From positions 806,001 to 870,000 of the forward strand of contig JAGPXD010000002.1 of assembly GCA_020746995.1 (NCBI GenBank): DNA of 64,000 nucleotides, written 5' to 3'. The notes under the pieces are model-generated. The model ran no database searches. It was not told the DNA's origin and worked only from the letters and a program-made list of their open reading frames with translations. Of this stretch, positions 1-11,533 are shown piece after piece. The stretch is from Plectosphaerella cucumerina. Taxonomy: Eukaryota > Ascomycota > Sordariomycetes > Glomerellales > Plectosphaerellaceae. Made by a program: the position numbers and the translations under genes. Position 1 is the stretch's first letter, and the number at the start of each line of letters is the position of its first letter.

Positions 1-2701
1 ATCCGGGAAGCGTTCGATGTTGAAGGCTGCTACTTCCTTGACGTCACTTTGGGGCACTATCGTCGTCCATCGCTGCGGCCTCTGTCTGACGACAACGTTC
101 CCACGGCCGACCAGATGTCGACCAGCGGGAGCGACGGCACATCCACCGACGCGGCCGGTCACGACTCGGACAACATGTGCAAACAGCTCGGCTTCTGCAC
201 CTCCCAGGCCTCCGGCACCGATTCATCCACCATACCCGACGACTCGATGGGCCAGCTGCCCAAGCGCACCCTGGAGAGGCTCCTCCGCAGGTATCCTTCA
301 GGGCAGATTTTCAACTTCGATGCGGGCGGCGACCTCGAGTCAAGCGATTCATCTGACGGCGAGGAGAGGCAGACCGAGGCCGAGGAAGCGAGTGCCAACC
401 AGCAACGGGCGTCTGTCGGCTTCGGCCTCAGCTCCGGTTCCACCACGGACGACAGAGCCAAACAACGGCGGCTGCGCGAGGGAGCCCTGATCCAGCAGGC
501 CTTCCCCCAGGCGCGCAGCGTCGCCTTCATTCCCGTCTGGGACACCAAGCGCGACCGGTGGCTCGCCGGCGGCTTCGTCTACACCCGGGTGCCCACACGG
601 GTACTCACCGTCGAGGGCGACATGAGCTTCCTTCGAGCCTTTGCCAACCTCGCCGCCACCGAGCTTCTCAATCAGGAGGTCAGGCAAGCCGACAAGGCAA
701 AGTCTGACGCACTCGGGTCGCTCTCCCATGAACTCAGAACGCCATTACACGGCATCCTCCTCGGCACGGAGCTGCTCAACGACACCGACCTGGACGTGCT
801 GCAGGGAAATCTGACGCACACCATCGAGACGTGCTGCGCGACGCTCATGGATACCATCGACCATCTGCTCGACTACTCCAAGGTCAACGACCTGGCGATG
901 AAGAGACGGAAGGAAGCGGGCGGATCCTACGACACGACATCTAGCAACATGTCTGTACAGCCAGGCAGGAAGCAGCTCTTCACCGAGGTGCGGCTCGATG
1001 CGCTGGTTGAGGATGTGGCCGACGGAATGTACGCAGGCCACACATTCAAGCGGTTCCCCCATGCGCCCAGGGACCCGACGAGGAACAGCGACACGGTCAT
1101 CAGGCGGACCAACTCGATCCCGCTATCGGAAATCGACTCGACCATGTACGGGCCATGGCAGGCCGACTCGGACTCCGGCAGGGTGGGTGTGCACCTTTCG
1201 ATCGACCCGGCGTGCGACTGGATGTTCCGGATCGAGGCCGGGGCGGTGCGGCGCATCATCATGAACCTGCTGGGCAACGCGCTCAAATACACAGCGCGCG
1301 GGTCGGTGACGGTGTCTCTGACGCAGAGCGAGTCGTCCTCGGCGGGCAAGCGGAGAAAGAACGAGCGCAACGTGCGGCTCGTGGTCAAGGATACAGGCAA
1401 AGGCATCAGCGACGACTTTTTGCAGCACGAGCTGTTCCGGCCCTTCTCGCAGGAAGACGACCTCGCGCCCGGCACGGGGCTGGGGCTGAGCCTGGTGAAG
1501 ACCATCGTCGACGGGCTCGGTGGCCGCATCTCGGTCAAGAGCGCTGTGGGGGTGGGGAGCACATTCGCAGTGACGCTGCCGCTGGAACAGGTGTCGCGAC
1601 CGGCGGAGGAGTCGCGCATCGGGGCGCGCGACAACGAGCTCTTCGAGCAGCAGCTGGTAGACCTCAAGGGATTGAGGGTGCAGATCTGCGGGTTCGACGA
1701 CGCCAACGCGCGGTCTGTCATTGAGTCAATATGCCGCGACTGGCTGCACCTGGACGTGTCGGATGATGCGTCGCTGGCGCCGGACCTGTTGCTGTGGGCG
1801 CACGACCGGCTCATCACATCGGCCGACAGTTTCGCGCAGCTGTCGCGGCAACCGCACATCATCATCTGCCATGATGCATTTACGGCGTACCGAAGATCGT
1901 CGGAATGCGCGTCAGCAGGGCAACCGGGGGTGTTTGAGTTCATATCACAGCCGTGAGTAGTGCACCTGGCGAGGAGTTTGCAGTCACTGACAAAATTCCA
2001 GGATCGGCCCTCGCAAGCTGGCGCGGTCCATTCAGCTCGCGTACGAGCGGTGGACGAGCATATCCCCGGGTGCGGCGACGGTGCGCCCATCGAACCATAG
2101 CCGGATGCCGTCGGCGGCCGAGGAGCTGGTGATGGCGGCCCAGGTCGGCGCACCAGCAACACCGATGGAGGCATTCGAGCGATTGTCAGTAGACAATCGG
2201 CCATCACCTCGGCCGGGGGTCGTCACCGAGTCTGCCAACTCGTACTTCCCGCCTGACCTGGCACCAGGGCAGGAGACAGTCGTGCCGCGGCGGTCGGTGC
2301 ACCTCCTTGTCGACGACAACCACATCAACCTCAAGGTGCTGTCAGCTTACATGGGCAAGCTGGGCCTGGCGCACGCGACGGCGGTCAACGGCCTCGAAGC
2401 GGTGGAAGCGTACGCTGCGGACCCGGGGCGGTTCGCGGCGGTGCTGATGGACCTTTCGATGCCGGTGATGGACGGGCTGGAGGCGACGCGGCAGATCCGG
2501 GCGAAGGAAGCTGAAGGGCGGCTGAGGCCGGTGAGGATCCTGGCGCTGACGGGGCTGGCGTCGGAGAGGACCTACCAAGAGGCGCTGCAGAGCGGGGTGG
2601 ACGTGTTCCTGACCAAACCGGTGAGGCTTCAGGTGCTGAGCGAGCAGCTGGACGCATTGGGGAAGGACGGGGACGGTGACGGGGATGAGGGTGGGACGTA
2701 G
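1..2701 (+). CDS. Hybrid sensor histidine kinase with receiver domain (5' partial)
   Basis: The frame is open from base 1, so the N terminus lies upstream of the window. Exons are <1-1952 and 2002-2701; the 49-bp intron has a GTGAGT donor, a CTGAC branch-like site and ends CCAG. Visible order: a GAF-like sensor remnant (about residues 1-220), the HisKA phospho-acceptor box SHELRTPLHG with the His near visible residue 243, a HATPase N-box NLLGNALKY (about 422), G-boxes DTGKGIS and GTGLGLS (about 465-495), then a C-terminal receiver with DD acidic pocket, phospho-acceptor Asp in LMDLSMPVMDG (about 801) and the conserved Lys in FLTKPV. All phosphorelay residues are present, so His to Asp transfer within the protein and on to an HPt protein is expected, as in fungal stress and virulence signalling. 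Without the N terminus I cannot assign a fungal HK group. Confidence 0.93.
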
Positions 2702-4934
2702 AGGTCGGATGTCTGGAAGATGGGGAGGTCCCATCTCGGGCCCGGGGAACTGACGGTTCCGAAAGGGATCCGGATGTTCATCCTGTGGTCTGCACTGCAT
2801 TTCCCTGCCACTCTATCAGATGATGCTCGCGTAGAGAAGCGGGCGATATTAATGAGGCCATTTTCCAGGGACTGGCGCGCGTCGCGAGTTCCGAGTCGTG
2901 TCGAACACGACGCATTGGTAAGCAGGCGACCGCATTTGTCTCGATGTCTTGGCGGCGGGATTATTCTGCCCAGGCGACTGAGTCGTGGGGATGAGGCGCT
3001 GTCGTTGGCTGCTGGCGACGGGGTGTTCTGGGCCCTGCAGACTGCCTGCAGAGGGTAGGCGACAGGGGGCACCGGCATTGAGGGTGCCTGGGTGCCCCGG
3101 CGTGCCCCGGGCCGAAGATAGGGCAAGGCCGGCGCAATGTGGGATGACAGGTGGGAGCTCAGAGCCTAGAAGCGTGAAGGTGTGAGAGAGAGGCAGGGAG
3201 AGACAGAGTGCGGCCCGCGCGGGGAACATGGACCGTGAGCTTGCGGCCCATGTCATCGGATGATGCCACGGGATGGGCTTGATGGACGAGTCAGCGGGGA
3301 GGTTTCACATTAGGAAGGTAAGCTTAAACAAGAAGACGGAAGAGGGAGGTGACGCAGGCGTTGTTTGTCGGGCGGAACAGGGGCGAGAAACAGGGCTGGG
3401 GGTGAGAGGTGGCTGAGCTCGAGGCAGCACACGGGACAGACGGTCAAGATACCATTGGCGCAGCAGGACGAGTATCACGGCAGCAGGATGGTATCACGGG
3501 AAGAAGAGGGGAAGAGCATCACGAAAGATTGGAGGTGAAGGAGGGGGAAGAGGGGATGACGAGGATGTGGTAGGTAGGTATGTAAATATAGCAACGCATG
3601 TGTGCGTCCTTGTGCATCGGCGGCTCACTTTGCATCTTGGCATCTTTTCCCTTGGGGAATTGACAAATACCAGTCTTCCAAGAGGTGCTAGTAAGGATCA
3701 AGTCACATGCTGCAAAAGTACGAATATGTCCCAAGACGGATAGTCGAGCTTCTCTGGGCAGGAAACGATCGTCTAACTGGCTCCCTTTTTCTGCTCACAT
3801 CTGCAGGGTATTCGCGGCAGGGTTTGGAGGGTAAGGGCCATGAACAAACAAAGTCCGATGCTCCTGGATTCCCTCTGCCGATCCCTGTCCCCGCTTGGGC
3901 GAGGCGAGGACGCCGTCTGCAGGAACCTGGCCTTGGCCTTGGTGTCTTCCCCCCTGCGATACCACCCCCCTTTCTGCACTCTTCGCTCCAGCATCACCCC
4001 GGTTTCCCGCGACTCACGCTCCTCCGGCCAAACTCAACCTCCCGCACGCCGCGCCCGGCCGCCCCTCTCGGCACTGGCAGAACAACTGAACGCCCCTCCC
4101 GGAGTCTGGCCTGGCCATATCTCAGATGAACCGAGAGACCCAGCGCCACCCGCGACAATTGCCGTGCGCCTCCGCCGGCACATCTCAACCTCCCCCCCTT
4201 CCCCTTCCCCTCCCCCGGGGCACGGGTTGCGCCGTGAGCCCACATCCACATCCCACTATGCCCCCTAAGTGCCGGGATGAGTGGAAAGAAAATAGGATTG
4301 GATTGCGAATGCCGTCGACGTCGTTGGTCAGCGCCATAAGCAGAGCATCAGCATCAGCCATGCACACACACGCCTGGGCCACACAGCCCAGGGTTACATG
4401 AGATGGAGCCTCCATGTCTCGCCTCTCTCTCCGCGTATGGCCCTGTCCGCCGGGATGCGTGCTCGAGCTTTTTTTTCTGCGGGCGCGTAGCAGCTCTCTT
4501 CTGCCCGCTTGCTTCTTGCCTTCCTACCTCGTGCCATGCCCGGCTCACGCCTGCCAAGCACGTCGCATGGCGGAGCAAACGATCGGCCCCCCCCGGCAAC
4601 CTGCTTGAGGTAAAGTGGCCGAGGCCATTCGCCATCGTCACTGTGCTCCGCCGGCTCGACCTGACTGACTGAACGGACGAGTCCCCGGCCACACCATGTC
4701 ATCGGTCCCCGTTTGTTTCCGTGGGTACACTTGGCCTAGCAACCTAGGTATGGCTACCAAGGTATTTTCCTTTTTGCCGATCCCGCGGCCGGCCCGCCCG
4801 GTATATAAAGAGAACGACATGGGACGATCGGCATCAGACGGGATAGGACCCCTCTCTCTCTCACTGCACTCAACGGTCTCCTCTCCGGCCTTTGCACCCT
4901 CTTTTCCACAGTTACTTCCCTCCGGTACTTCGAC
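2702..4934. other. Intergenic region and katG promoter
   Basis: No convincing reading frame was found. The right end carries a TATA box and a CT-rich stretch (about 4850-4920) leading into the catalase-peroxidase start. The rest is presumably 3' UTR of the kinase and upstream control sequence. Confidence 0.5.
4801..4810 (+). promoter_or_regulatory. TATA box of the catalase-peroxidase gene
   Basis: GTATATAAAG lies 125 bp before the start codon and is followed by a pyrimidine-rich tract typical of strong fungal promoters. Confidence 0.6.
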
Positions 4935-7527
4935 ATGCTCTACTCGACTCTCGTGGGCTGCCTGCTCACGGCGGCGCCCCTCGCCAGCGCCGCGGCGTGC
5001 CCCTTCTCCGGCCGCAGCGACGTGCCTCCCCCCGCGGGACTGCACAAGAGGCAGAGCAATGCCGGCTCGACCTTTGGCCAGTGCGCCGTCAAGAGCAACA
5101 AGGCTGGTGGTGGCACGAGGAGCAGTGACTGGTGGCCGTGCCAGCTGCGTCTTGATATCCTGCGCCAGTTTGCGCCGCAGACGAACCCCCTCGGCGAGGA
5201 GTTTGACTATGCTGAGGCCTTCAAGGGGCTGGACTGTGAGTACATGCGGAGACAAGCTGGGAGATTGAGCTTGCTGACTTTGTTTAGATGCTGCTCTCAA
5301 GGCTGATCTCGAGGCTCTCATGACTGATTCTCAGGACTGGTGGCCGTCGGACTTTGGACACTACGGTGGTCTCTTCATCCGTATGGCCTGGCACAGCGCT
5401 GGTACTTACCGTGCCATTGATGGCCGCGGTGGTGGTGGCATGGTGAGTCTCGCTCCTAAATCCAAAACATCTCGATGACTCTGACATCCCCTCAGGGCCA
5501 ACAACGCTTCGCTCCCCTCAACAGCTGGCCCGACAACCAGAACCTCGACAAGGCCCGCCTCCTCCTCTGTAAGTTCCTCTACCTCCACCCTAGATCCCCC
5601 ATGCTAATGCCCATTCGCAGGGCCCATCAAGCAAAAGTACGGCGACGCCATCTCCTGGGCCGACCTCATGCTCCTCACCGGCAACGTCGCCCTCGAGTCC
5701 ATGGGCTTCAAGACCTTCGGCTTCGGCGCCGGCCGTCCCGACACCTGGCAGTCCGACGAGGGCATCTACTGGGGCGCCGAGACCCAGTTCGTCCCCAACG
5801 GCAACGATGTCCGCTACAACGGCAGCACCGACGTTCGCGAACGTGCCGACAAGCTCGAGGAGCCCCTCGCCGCTACCCACATGGGTCTCATCTACGTCAA
5901 CCCCGAGGGTCCCAATGGCAACTCCAAGCCCGCCGACTCGGCTCTTGATATTCGTGTGGCATTTGCCCGCATGGGCATGAACGATGAGGAGACTGTTGCA
6001 CTCATTGCTGGAGGTCACGCTTTTGGCAAGACTCACGGTGCTGTCAGCGGAGGTGAGCAGCTTACACACGATGGGACTTAATATCAGGACTGACATCTAC
6101 AAGACAACATCGGCCCAGAGCCCGAGGCTACTGACATGGGCATGGGCCTTGGCTGGCACAACCGCGTCAACAAGGGCAACGGCCCCGACCAGATGACCAG
6201 TGGTCTCGAGGTCATCTGGACCAAGACTCCCACCAAGTGAGCCCTTCCCTCTCTTCCCTCTTCCGGAGCCCCCATGCTGACCCTTTGCAGGTGGAGCAAC
6301 GGCTACCTCCAGAGCCTCCTCGGCAACCAGTGGCAGCTCGTCGAGTCCCCTGCCGGCGCTCACCAGTGGGAGGCCATCAACGGCACCGTCGACTACCCCG
6401 ACCCATTCGACCCCACCAAGTTCCGCAAGGCCACCATGCTTACCAGCGACCTCGCCCTCATCGAGGACCCCGCCTACCTCAAGATCTGCCAGCGCTGGCT
6501 CGACCACCCCGACGAGCTTGCCGACGCCTTCGCCCGCGCCTGGTTCAAGCTCCTCCACCGTGACATGGGCCCCATCTCCCGCTACCTCGGCCCCGAGGTC
6601 CCCGCCGAGCAGCTCATCTGGCAGGATCCCCTCCCCCGCTCCAACTACACCACCATCTCCGACGCCGATGTCGCCTCCCTCAAGGAGTCCATCCTTGCTG
6701 CCCCCTACGTGAACGTCTCTTCCCTTGTCGCCACCGCCTGGGGCTCCGCCTCGACCTTCCGCCACTCTGACAAGCGCGGCGGTGCCAACGGTGCCCGCAT
6801 CGCCCTCGAGCCCCAGAACACCTGGGCCGTCAACAACCCCGCCCAGCTCGAGACCATTCTCACTGCCCTCCGCGGCGTCCAGTCGACCTTCAACGCCGCC
6901 AACCCCGGAAAGCACGTCTCCCTCGCCGACCTCATCGTCCTCGGTGGCTCCGCAGCCGTCGAGAAGGCCGCCGCCGACGCCGGCCTCGAGGGCATCACCG
7001 TCCCCTTCGCCCCCGGCCGCGTCGACGCCACCCAGGAGCAGACGGACGTCGAGTCCTTCCGCCTCATGGAGCCCGTCGCCGACGGTTTCCGCAACTACGG
7101 CCGTAGCACCGCCCGCGCTCGCGCCGAGGAGATCCTCGTCGACCGCGCCTCCCAGCTCTCCCTCACGCCCCCTGAGCTGACCGTCCTCGTCGGTGGTCTT
7201 CGCGTCCTGGGTGCCAACTTTGACAACGCCGCCACTGGTGTCCTGACCGAGAAGCCCGGCCAGCTGACCAACGACTTCTTCGTCAACCTTCTTGATGTTC
7301 GCAACGAGTGGACTCCCACTGAGGGCGCTGAGGTCTGGACTGGTGCTGACAGGGCTACTGGCGAGGCTAGGTGGACTGCTACCCGCTCCGATCTCGTTTT
7401 CGGATCCCACGCTGAGCTGCGCGCTGTTTCTGAGGTTTACGGCCAGAGTAAGGCGGGCGAGAAGTTCGCCAAGGACTTTGTCAAGGCCTGGGTCAAGGTC
7501 ATGAACCTGGACCGCTTCGACCTGTAG
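4935..7527 (+). CDS. katG2: Secreted catalase-peroxidase (KatG2 type)
   Basis: Bifunctional heme enzyme that dismutates H2O2 and oxidises peroxidase donors. Exons: 4935-5235, 5288-5442, 5496-5568, 5621-6052, 6104-6236, 6291-7527; 776 residues. All five introns are 51-54 bp and restore the KatG frame exactly. An N-terminal signal peptide (about residues 1-20, MLYSTLVGCLLTAAPLASA) marks the extracellular fungal KatG2 clade rather than the cytosolic KatG1. Distal triad Arg132-Trp135-His136 sits in RMAWHSAGTYR. Tyr of GLIYVNPEGP and Met of MGLGWHN are the other partners of the Met-Tyr-Trp cofactor, and proximal His309 is in GGHAFGKTHG. The C-terminal heme-free domain is complete and ends RFDL. 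Secreted KatG in plant-associated fungi is known to counter host H2O2; that role here is inferred. It converges with the next gene, 86 bp between stops. Confidence 0.96.
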
Positions 7528-7613
7528 GGTTGATGTGATGACTGAAGATATTTTTTCAATTTATATAACTTTCTACCTTTTCCAATTGAGCCATGCTTCA
7601 CCTTGCGATGTCC

Positions 7614-8610
7614 CTAGAATCCAACCGAAGAGAGAAGAGTCTTGCGCCTGATCGGCTTCGCGGAGAGAGCAGACATGGGACTGTCGGCGCTGGACGTCTC
7701 GCCTACCTCGTACCGCTTGTGCATACCCTTGGTGTCGAGCGTCGGCGCCCTGCGGATCGTGTTGCCAGCGCTCAGGTTTGACCAGAGTGCGAAGGAAGCC
7801 AGAGCTGCTGCTGTGCTGAGCCAGTTGAGGAAGTAGACGACGTGGCCGTGTTTCTGCGGCGTGGCGCCGACCTCGGGATGGCTTGTACGCTCCATGAGCT
7901 GGCCAAAGGTGAACTGCGCGGCAGTGGCAGTCATGAGAGCCGCGGCGAAGGAGAGCTACTGAAGGTCAGCTAGAGCTTTATGATCATGAAAGAAGAGAAG
8001 ACATACCGAAGACAGGAACACGGTCAGGGGTGAGACCACATTGGTGATGGATGATCGACGCGCGACTAGCAGCGTTGACACGCCCAAGGCTGCAGCGGCA
8101 AGATATGCAATGTACAGTCCGTTCGGGCCATGTTCAAGCCAGTAGAACCGCGTGCCCTCCTGATGGACCTGCGCCCCCCAGACGGCCCAGTACCTATACA
8201 GGTTGAACAGAGACTTTGTCCCAGAGCGGGCGCAAAAGTCGACGACGTGGCCACCGCCCCGGGGCGCAACATGTCCGCTGCAGTACGTCCAAAGGTACAA
8301 GGCGTAGAAATCCTTGTGCTTGGAGTAGTCGTTGGCGTCGGGAAGTCCGCGGAAGGACTGGTTATCAATCTTGGTCTGGACGTCGGAGCAGTCGATCTGG
8401 AGATGTCAAGGATGGTTCGGGGGAAGAAGAAAGGGGGGAGCAACTCACGACTGCGAAGCTGAGCCAGCCTACTCCCCCCGGAGGAGAACCGAGGCCGGAA
8501 GTGAGAACGATGAGGAGACAGAGGAGGGAAAGGGCAGAGGTGCCGAGGGCTGCTGAGATGCGAGTCTTCCTCCCTGATACGGGGGATGGGCCGCGGGGAG
8601 GGATGGGCAT
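7614..8610 (-). CDS. SUR7/PalI-family membrane protein
   Basis: Exons in reading order 8610-8449, 8396-8007, 7955-7614; 297 residues. Both introns (52 and 51 bp) are phase 0; the second uses the downstream TAG acceptor of CAGTAG, because the first AG would put a stop in frame. Topology: hydrophobic segment near residues 20-40, a roughly 120-residue extracellular loop, then three more hydrophobic segments, matching the four-pass SUR7/PalI fold. The loop carries a claudin-like motif LWTYC followed by a second Cys 16 residues on (FCARSG), the hallmark of the family. Family members organise eisosome/cortical domains, sense pH (PalI) or act in cell fusion; which applies here cannot be read from sequence. 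The C-terminal tail is short, basic and Ser-rich. Confidence 0.8.
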
Positions 8611-9191
8611 GATGGAGTTTGGTGTGTGGATGGCGATGTCTAAACCCTTGCTTGATCTTGGGAATCTGTCTCCCAGAAAGCTGATGAGGCGGTGCCCCCC
8701 TCTCTAAGTAGATGTCCTCCCCTCTACCCCTCATCAAGAAGGTTAGGGGTCGTAGGGCTGAGACAAGCTTTGAGTCGAGGCCAAGCTGGGAGACAGCTGA
8801 TCGGCCCCCGCCTAGCAAGCTGCGGCTGACTTGTAGTCGGAGTCTAACCTCCGGAAGTGAGACAGATCCGTGTGGGGGATAAGCTTAGATTGTGAGAGAT
8901 GGAGATATCCGCGCTGAGCCAGGGTCAGCGCCATCATCCATCGTGGGTTTAGGTTCGGAGGTTTCCAGCGGCGGTCTGACCTGGTAGGTCGCCTGCTTTC
9001 GGAGCTCAGAAGCTGCGGCTGATGGCGAGACTCGGAGGGTCTTTAGGCTTGCCGAATAGCCGGGAGGTGGTCAAGATGGGACGGTCCCCTCGGATTATAC
9101 TCCGCTGATGCTGTGTTGCATATATCCCCAGGCTTTGGGCGTCGATTATAGCCCCTTCCTATCTCCAATGCACTCATGCCACACATTCAGC
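8611..9191. promoter_or_regulatory. Divergent promoter region
   Basis: About 580 bp between the divergent SUR7-like gene and the secreted-protein gene. A CATATATCC TATA-like site near 9119-9127 fits the rightward gene. No ORF supported. Confidence 0.4.
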
Positions 9192-11135
9192 ATGATACTC
9201 CCATCTCAGATCATCCCCCTTCTTCTTCTCGCCGGCCACACCCGGGCCGTCCAGTTCGTCTGTCATGACGGGTCGGTCGCCACCTGCGGCGACGGCACCG
9301 CCCCCCTCCTCCACGAGGACCTCTTTGCCCGCGGCGACTTGGGCAGCCGCTCCATGTGCCCCGAAAGCTGCAACGTTTTCAAGAACAAGTGCGCTGCCAC
9401 AGCGCCCACATGCATCTATTCCAATCCTCAAGTGCCCAACCCCCGCGCCGCCTGCGCCTGTCGGCCCGGCTTCAAGGCCGACGGTGTGGTTGACGGCGAC
9501 ACGACGAAACATTGGCGTGTGCCTGTCACGGGGCAGGAGCATCGCGTCTGGGTGGCCGAGGGTGTCTCTTGCAACACGCTCTGTGGGGGGTATGGCGCCC
9601 AGAGTTGCTCGGAGGTGACCATGCTTGGGCCTGACTGCGTGGGAGATGTTGTCCCCGGCCAGAGATACCCTGGGATGGTCTATCCTGGGGGCGGCCCAGG
9701 TGAGTACAACGCTCCGCCGTTTGGGAAGAACACGTCCACGGCACACTTTGCTGGAGGCATCCCAGAGCAGGAGACGGGAGGTCGGAAGGGCATCCCGACA
9801 GATGTGCCGCTCACTGAAGGAAATGATACGGGCGAAGCTGTCGTCGACTCATCGACAGGCACCGAGCCTACTGGGCCACTCGATTCTGGTTCTTCCGATC
9901 CAATATTTTCGGACACCACATATCGCAGCGAGGCTGAAGATACGGACTTGCCGAGCGACCATCCCAAACCGACCAAAGACACCAGTGTCGACGCAAGCCT
10001 GTTCTCCAGCATGCCCTTACAGACGGGAGAAGCTTCAAAAGATCAAGTCATTCCGGACTACCTCAGCCAAGGAGGAGACATGCCAGCCCCTGACACGGAG
10101 AAAGAGGACATCACTGCACCTTTCAAGGTCCCGACAAAGCGGTCCGAACCGCAGCGACGCGACTTCCTGACGGACATCCGCAACGGCGGCCAGCAAAGAG
10201 CTTGGAACATCCTCCTCGAGCAGTGGAACTGGTACATGGACAAGATGGCCACTCCACACAGCGAGTTCAAGATGGACGAGCGGCCGGCCCTGTGCAGCAC
10301 CATCAAGACCGCCGTCTCGGAAGCCTGCAACAACGCCATCGACACGGAAAACACAAATTGCTCCCTCGAGCCGAGCGGCAAGGACCCGAAATGCCAACAG
10401 ACCCTCACCAAGGACTGCTGCGACAAGCAGCGCAACGAGGCTTTCTGGTGCCGCGGGCGCTGGTCCAACGAGAACTTTGCCCTCGCCATTCGTGATCTGA
10501 CGTCCACTTGTGGCATATCCACGGCAGGCGGCCGCGATGCGCTCAAGCTTGGTGTTTACCGCCGGCTCCTCGACCCGCTGCAGAGCATCATCAAGGAAGC
10601 CAGCCCGGCACCCCCGTTCCTGCAAAAGGCAGCTGAGACACAACAGAAATGGCTCCTCTGGGAGAGAGAGCTCCGTTACCTCGTCGGCGGCGACGCGTAC
10701 CGCGGGATCAACGGGTTGATCGAGATCACGGGGAAGATCTCGACGTCCGGCATGGGGTACAACGGCGTGAAGTGGAGCGAGGCAATCGAAGAGCCTCTGT
10801 CGCAGATCCTGAACGCCTTTATGCTCGAAGCTATCGGCAAAGCGTTTGATGTCTTTGCCATCGGGAACGAGAGGGAATTTTTGGTGTCGTTGAACGAAGG
10901 GGCCGTGCCGCCGCGGGATGATGTTGTTGGCATCAGGGCGTGGGCGGACGAGTTTGCGGATAAGAAGATTGGCGTGTTTCTGCCTTCGTATCCGGGGCGG
11001 TTCAGCTGGCAGACGACCCAAGCGGAGGTTGACGAGACGGTGGAGCATTACAAGAGGTTCTTGGAGGTGAGCTCGTTTCCGGACGTGGCGAGGGCGTGGG
11101 CGGTGGTTCCTCGGACGGATAGGGTGATGAAGTAG
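9192..11135 (+). CDS. Secreted protein of unknown function with Cys-rich N-terminal module
   Basis: One uninterrupted frame; from ATG 9192 it gives 647 residues. I chose 9192 because MILPSQIIPLLLLAGHTRA is a compact signal peptide; the in-frame ATGs at 9168 and 9108 would only lengthen it. Residues about 20-150 are rich in paired cysteines (CHDGS, CPESCNVFKNKC, CACRPGF, CGGYGAQSC) and look like a disulfide-bonded extracellular module. Residues about 180-320 are low-complexity, Thr/Glu/Asp/Ser-rich. From about 320 a mainly helical domain holds a second Cys cluster (CSTIK, CNNAID, CSLE, CQQTLTKDCCDKQ, CRGRW). I do not recognise a family. Possible roles are a surface or effector-like protein, but nothing in the sequence decides this. 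Confidence 0.7.
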   Translation: MILPSQIIPLLLLAGHTRAVQFVCHDGSVATCGDGTAPLLHEDLFARGDLGSRSMCPESCNVFKNKCAATAPTCIYSNPQVPNPRAACACRPGFKADGVVDGDTTKHWRVPVTGQEHRVWVAEGVSCNTLCGGYGAQSCSEVTMLGPDCVGDVVPGQRYPGMVYPGGGPGEYNAPPFGKNTSTAHFAGGIPEQETGGRKGIPTDVPLTEGNDTGEAVVDSSTGTEPTGPLDSGSSDPIFSDTTYRSEAEDTDLPSDHPKPTKDTSVDASLFSSMPLQTGEASKDQVIPDYLSQGGDMPAPDTEKEDITAPFKVPTKRSEPQRRDFLTDIRNGGQQRAWNILLEQWNWYMDKMATPHSEFKMDERPALCSTIKTAVSEACNNAIDTENTNCSLEPSGKDPKCQQTLTKDCCDKQRNEAFWCRGRWSNENFALAIRDLTSTCGISTAGGRDALKLGVYRRLLDPLQSIIKEASPAPPFLQKAAETQQKWLLWERELRYLVGGDAYRGINGLIEITGKISTSGMGYNGVKWSEAIEEPLSQILNAFMLEAIGKAFDVFAIGNEREFLVSLNEGAVPPRDDVVGIRAWADEFADKKIGVFLPSYPGRFSWQTTQAEVDETVEHYKRFLEVSSFPDVARAWAVVPRTDRVMK

Positions 11136-11533
11136 GTTAGGTGACAGGCAATGGTATCTTATGAGGTTGGGGAGTTGGTTCTAGTTGCACAAAGCCATAC
11201 GTTCAATGAGACTTGGTTCACAGCCCCAGGCTGAGCTGCTGTGCTACGGAACTTTTTGGTCGATTAATCTAACATGAATGCTTGTGATGGTACAGGAGAC
11301 AGGGCAGCATCATCAGTCGTCCGAAACGAAGCTGTCGAAGCTGTTTTTGCCCAAATGAAGGCAGTTCCAGCAGCCTGCTTCCAATCCCTCGTTTTCTGCT
11401 GCATCAACTTGCTCCTCCAGTAGTCTGCGAGAATGTGTGGTCATGTTGCATCGGGCGCTACGAATGTGCGGGCATCTGTTGAGAACCAGATTAGAGACGG
11501 TCATTTCGATCAAGTTGTTCTGGAACCGGGCAC
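11136..11533. other. Intergenic, nothing clear
   Basis: Convergent 3' regions. An open frame at 11313-11513 (minus) follows a splice-donor-like TGGTAAGT at the end of the next gene, but joining it there makes an in-frame TGA, so it is not part of that protein. Confidence 0.4.

Noticed and set aside
927..2207. 426-residue minus-strand frame across the histidine kinase
   Set aside because: It is the antisense shadow of the HATPase region, whose sense strand has all kinase motifs.
11313..11513. Possible extra 3' exon of the coiled-coil gene after a TGGTAAGT donor-like site
   Set aside because: Splicing to the only good acceptor produces an immediate TGA, so the protein is unchanged apart from the last residue.
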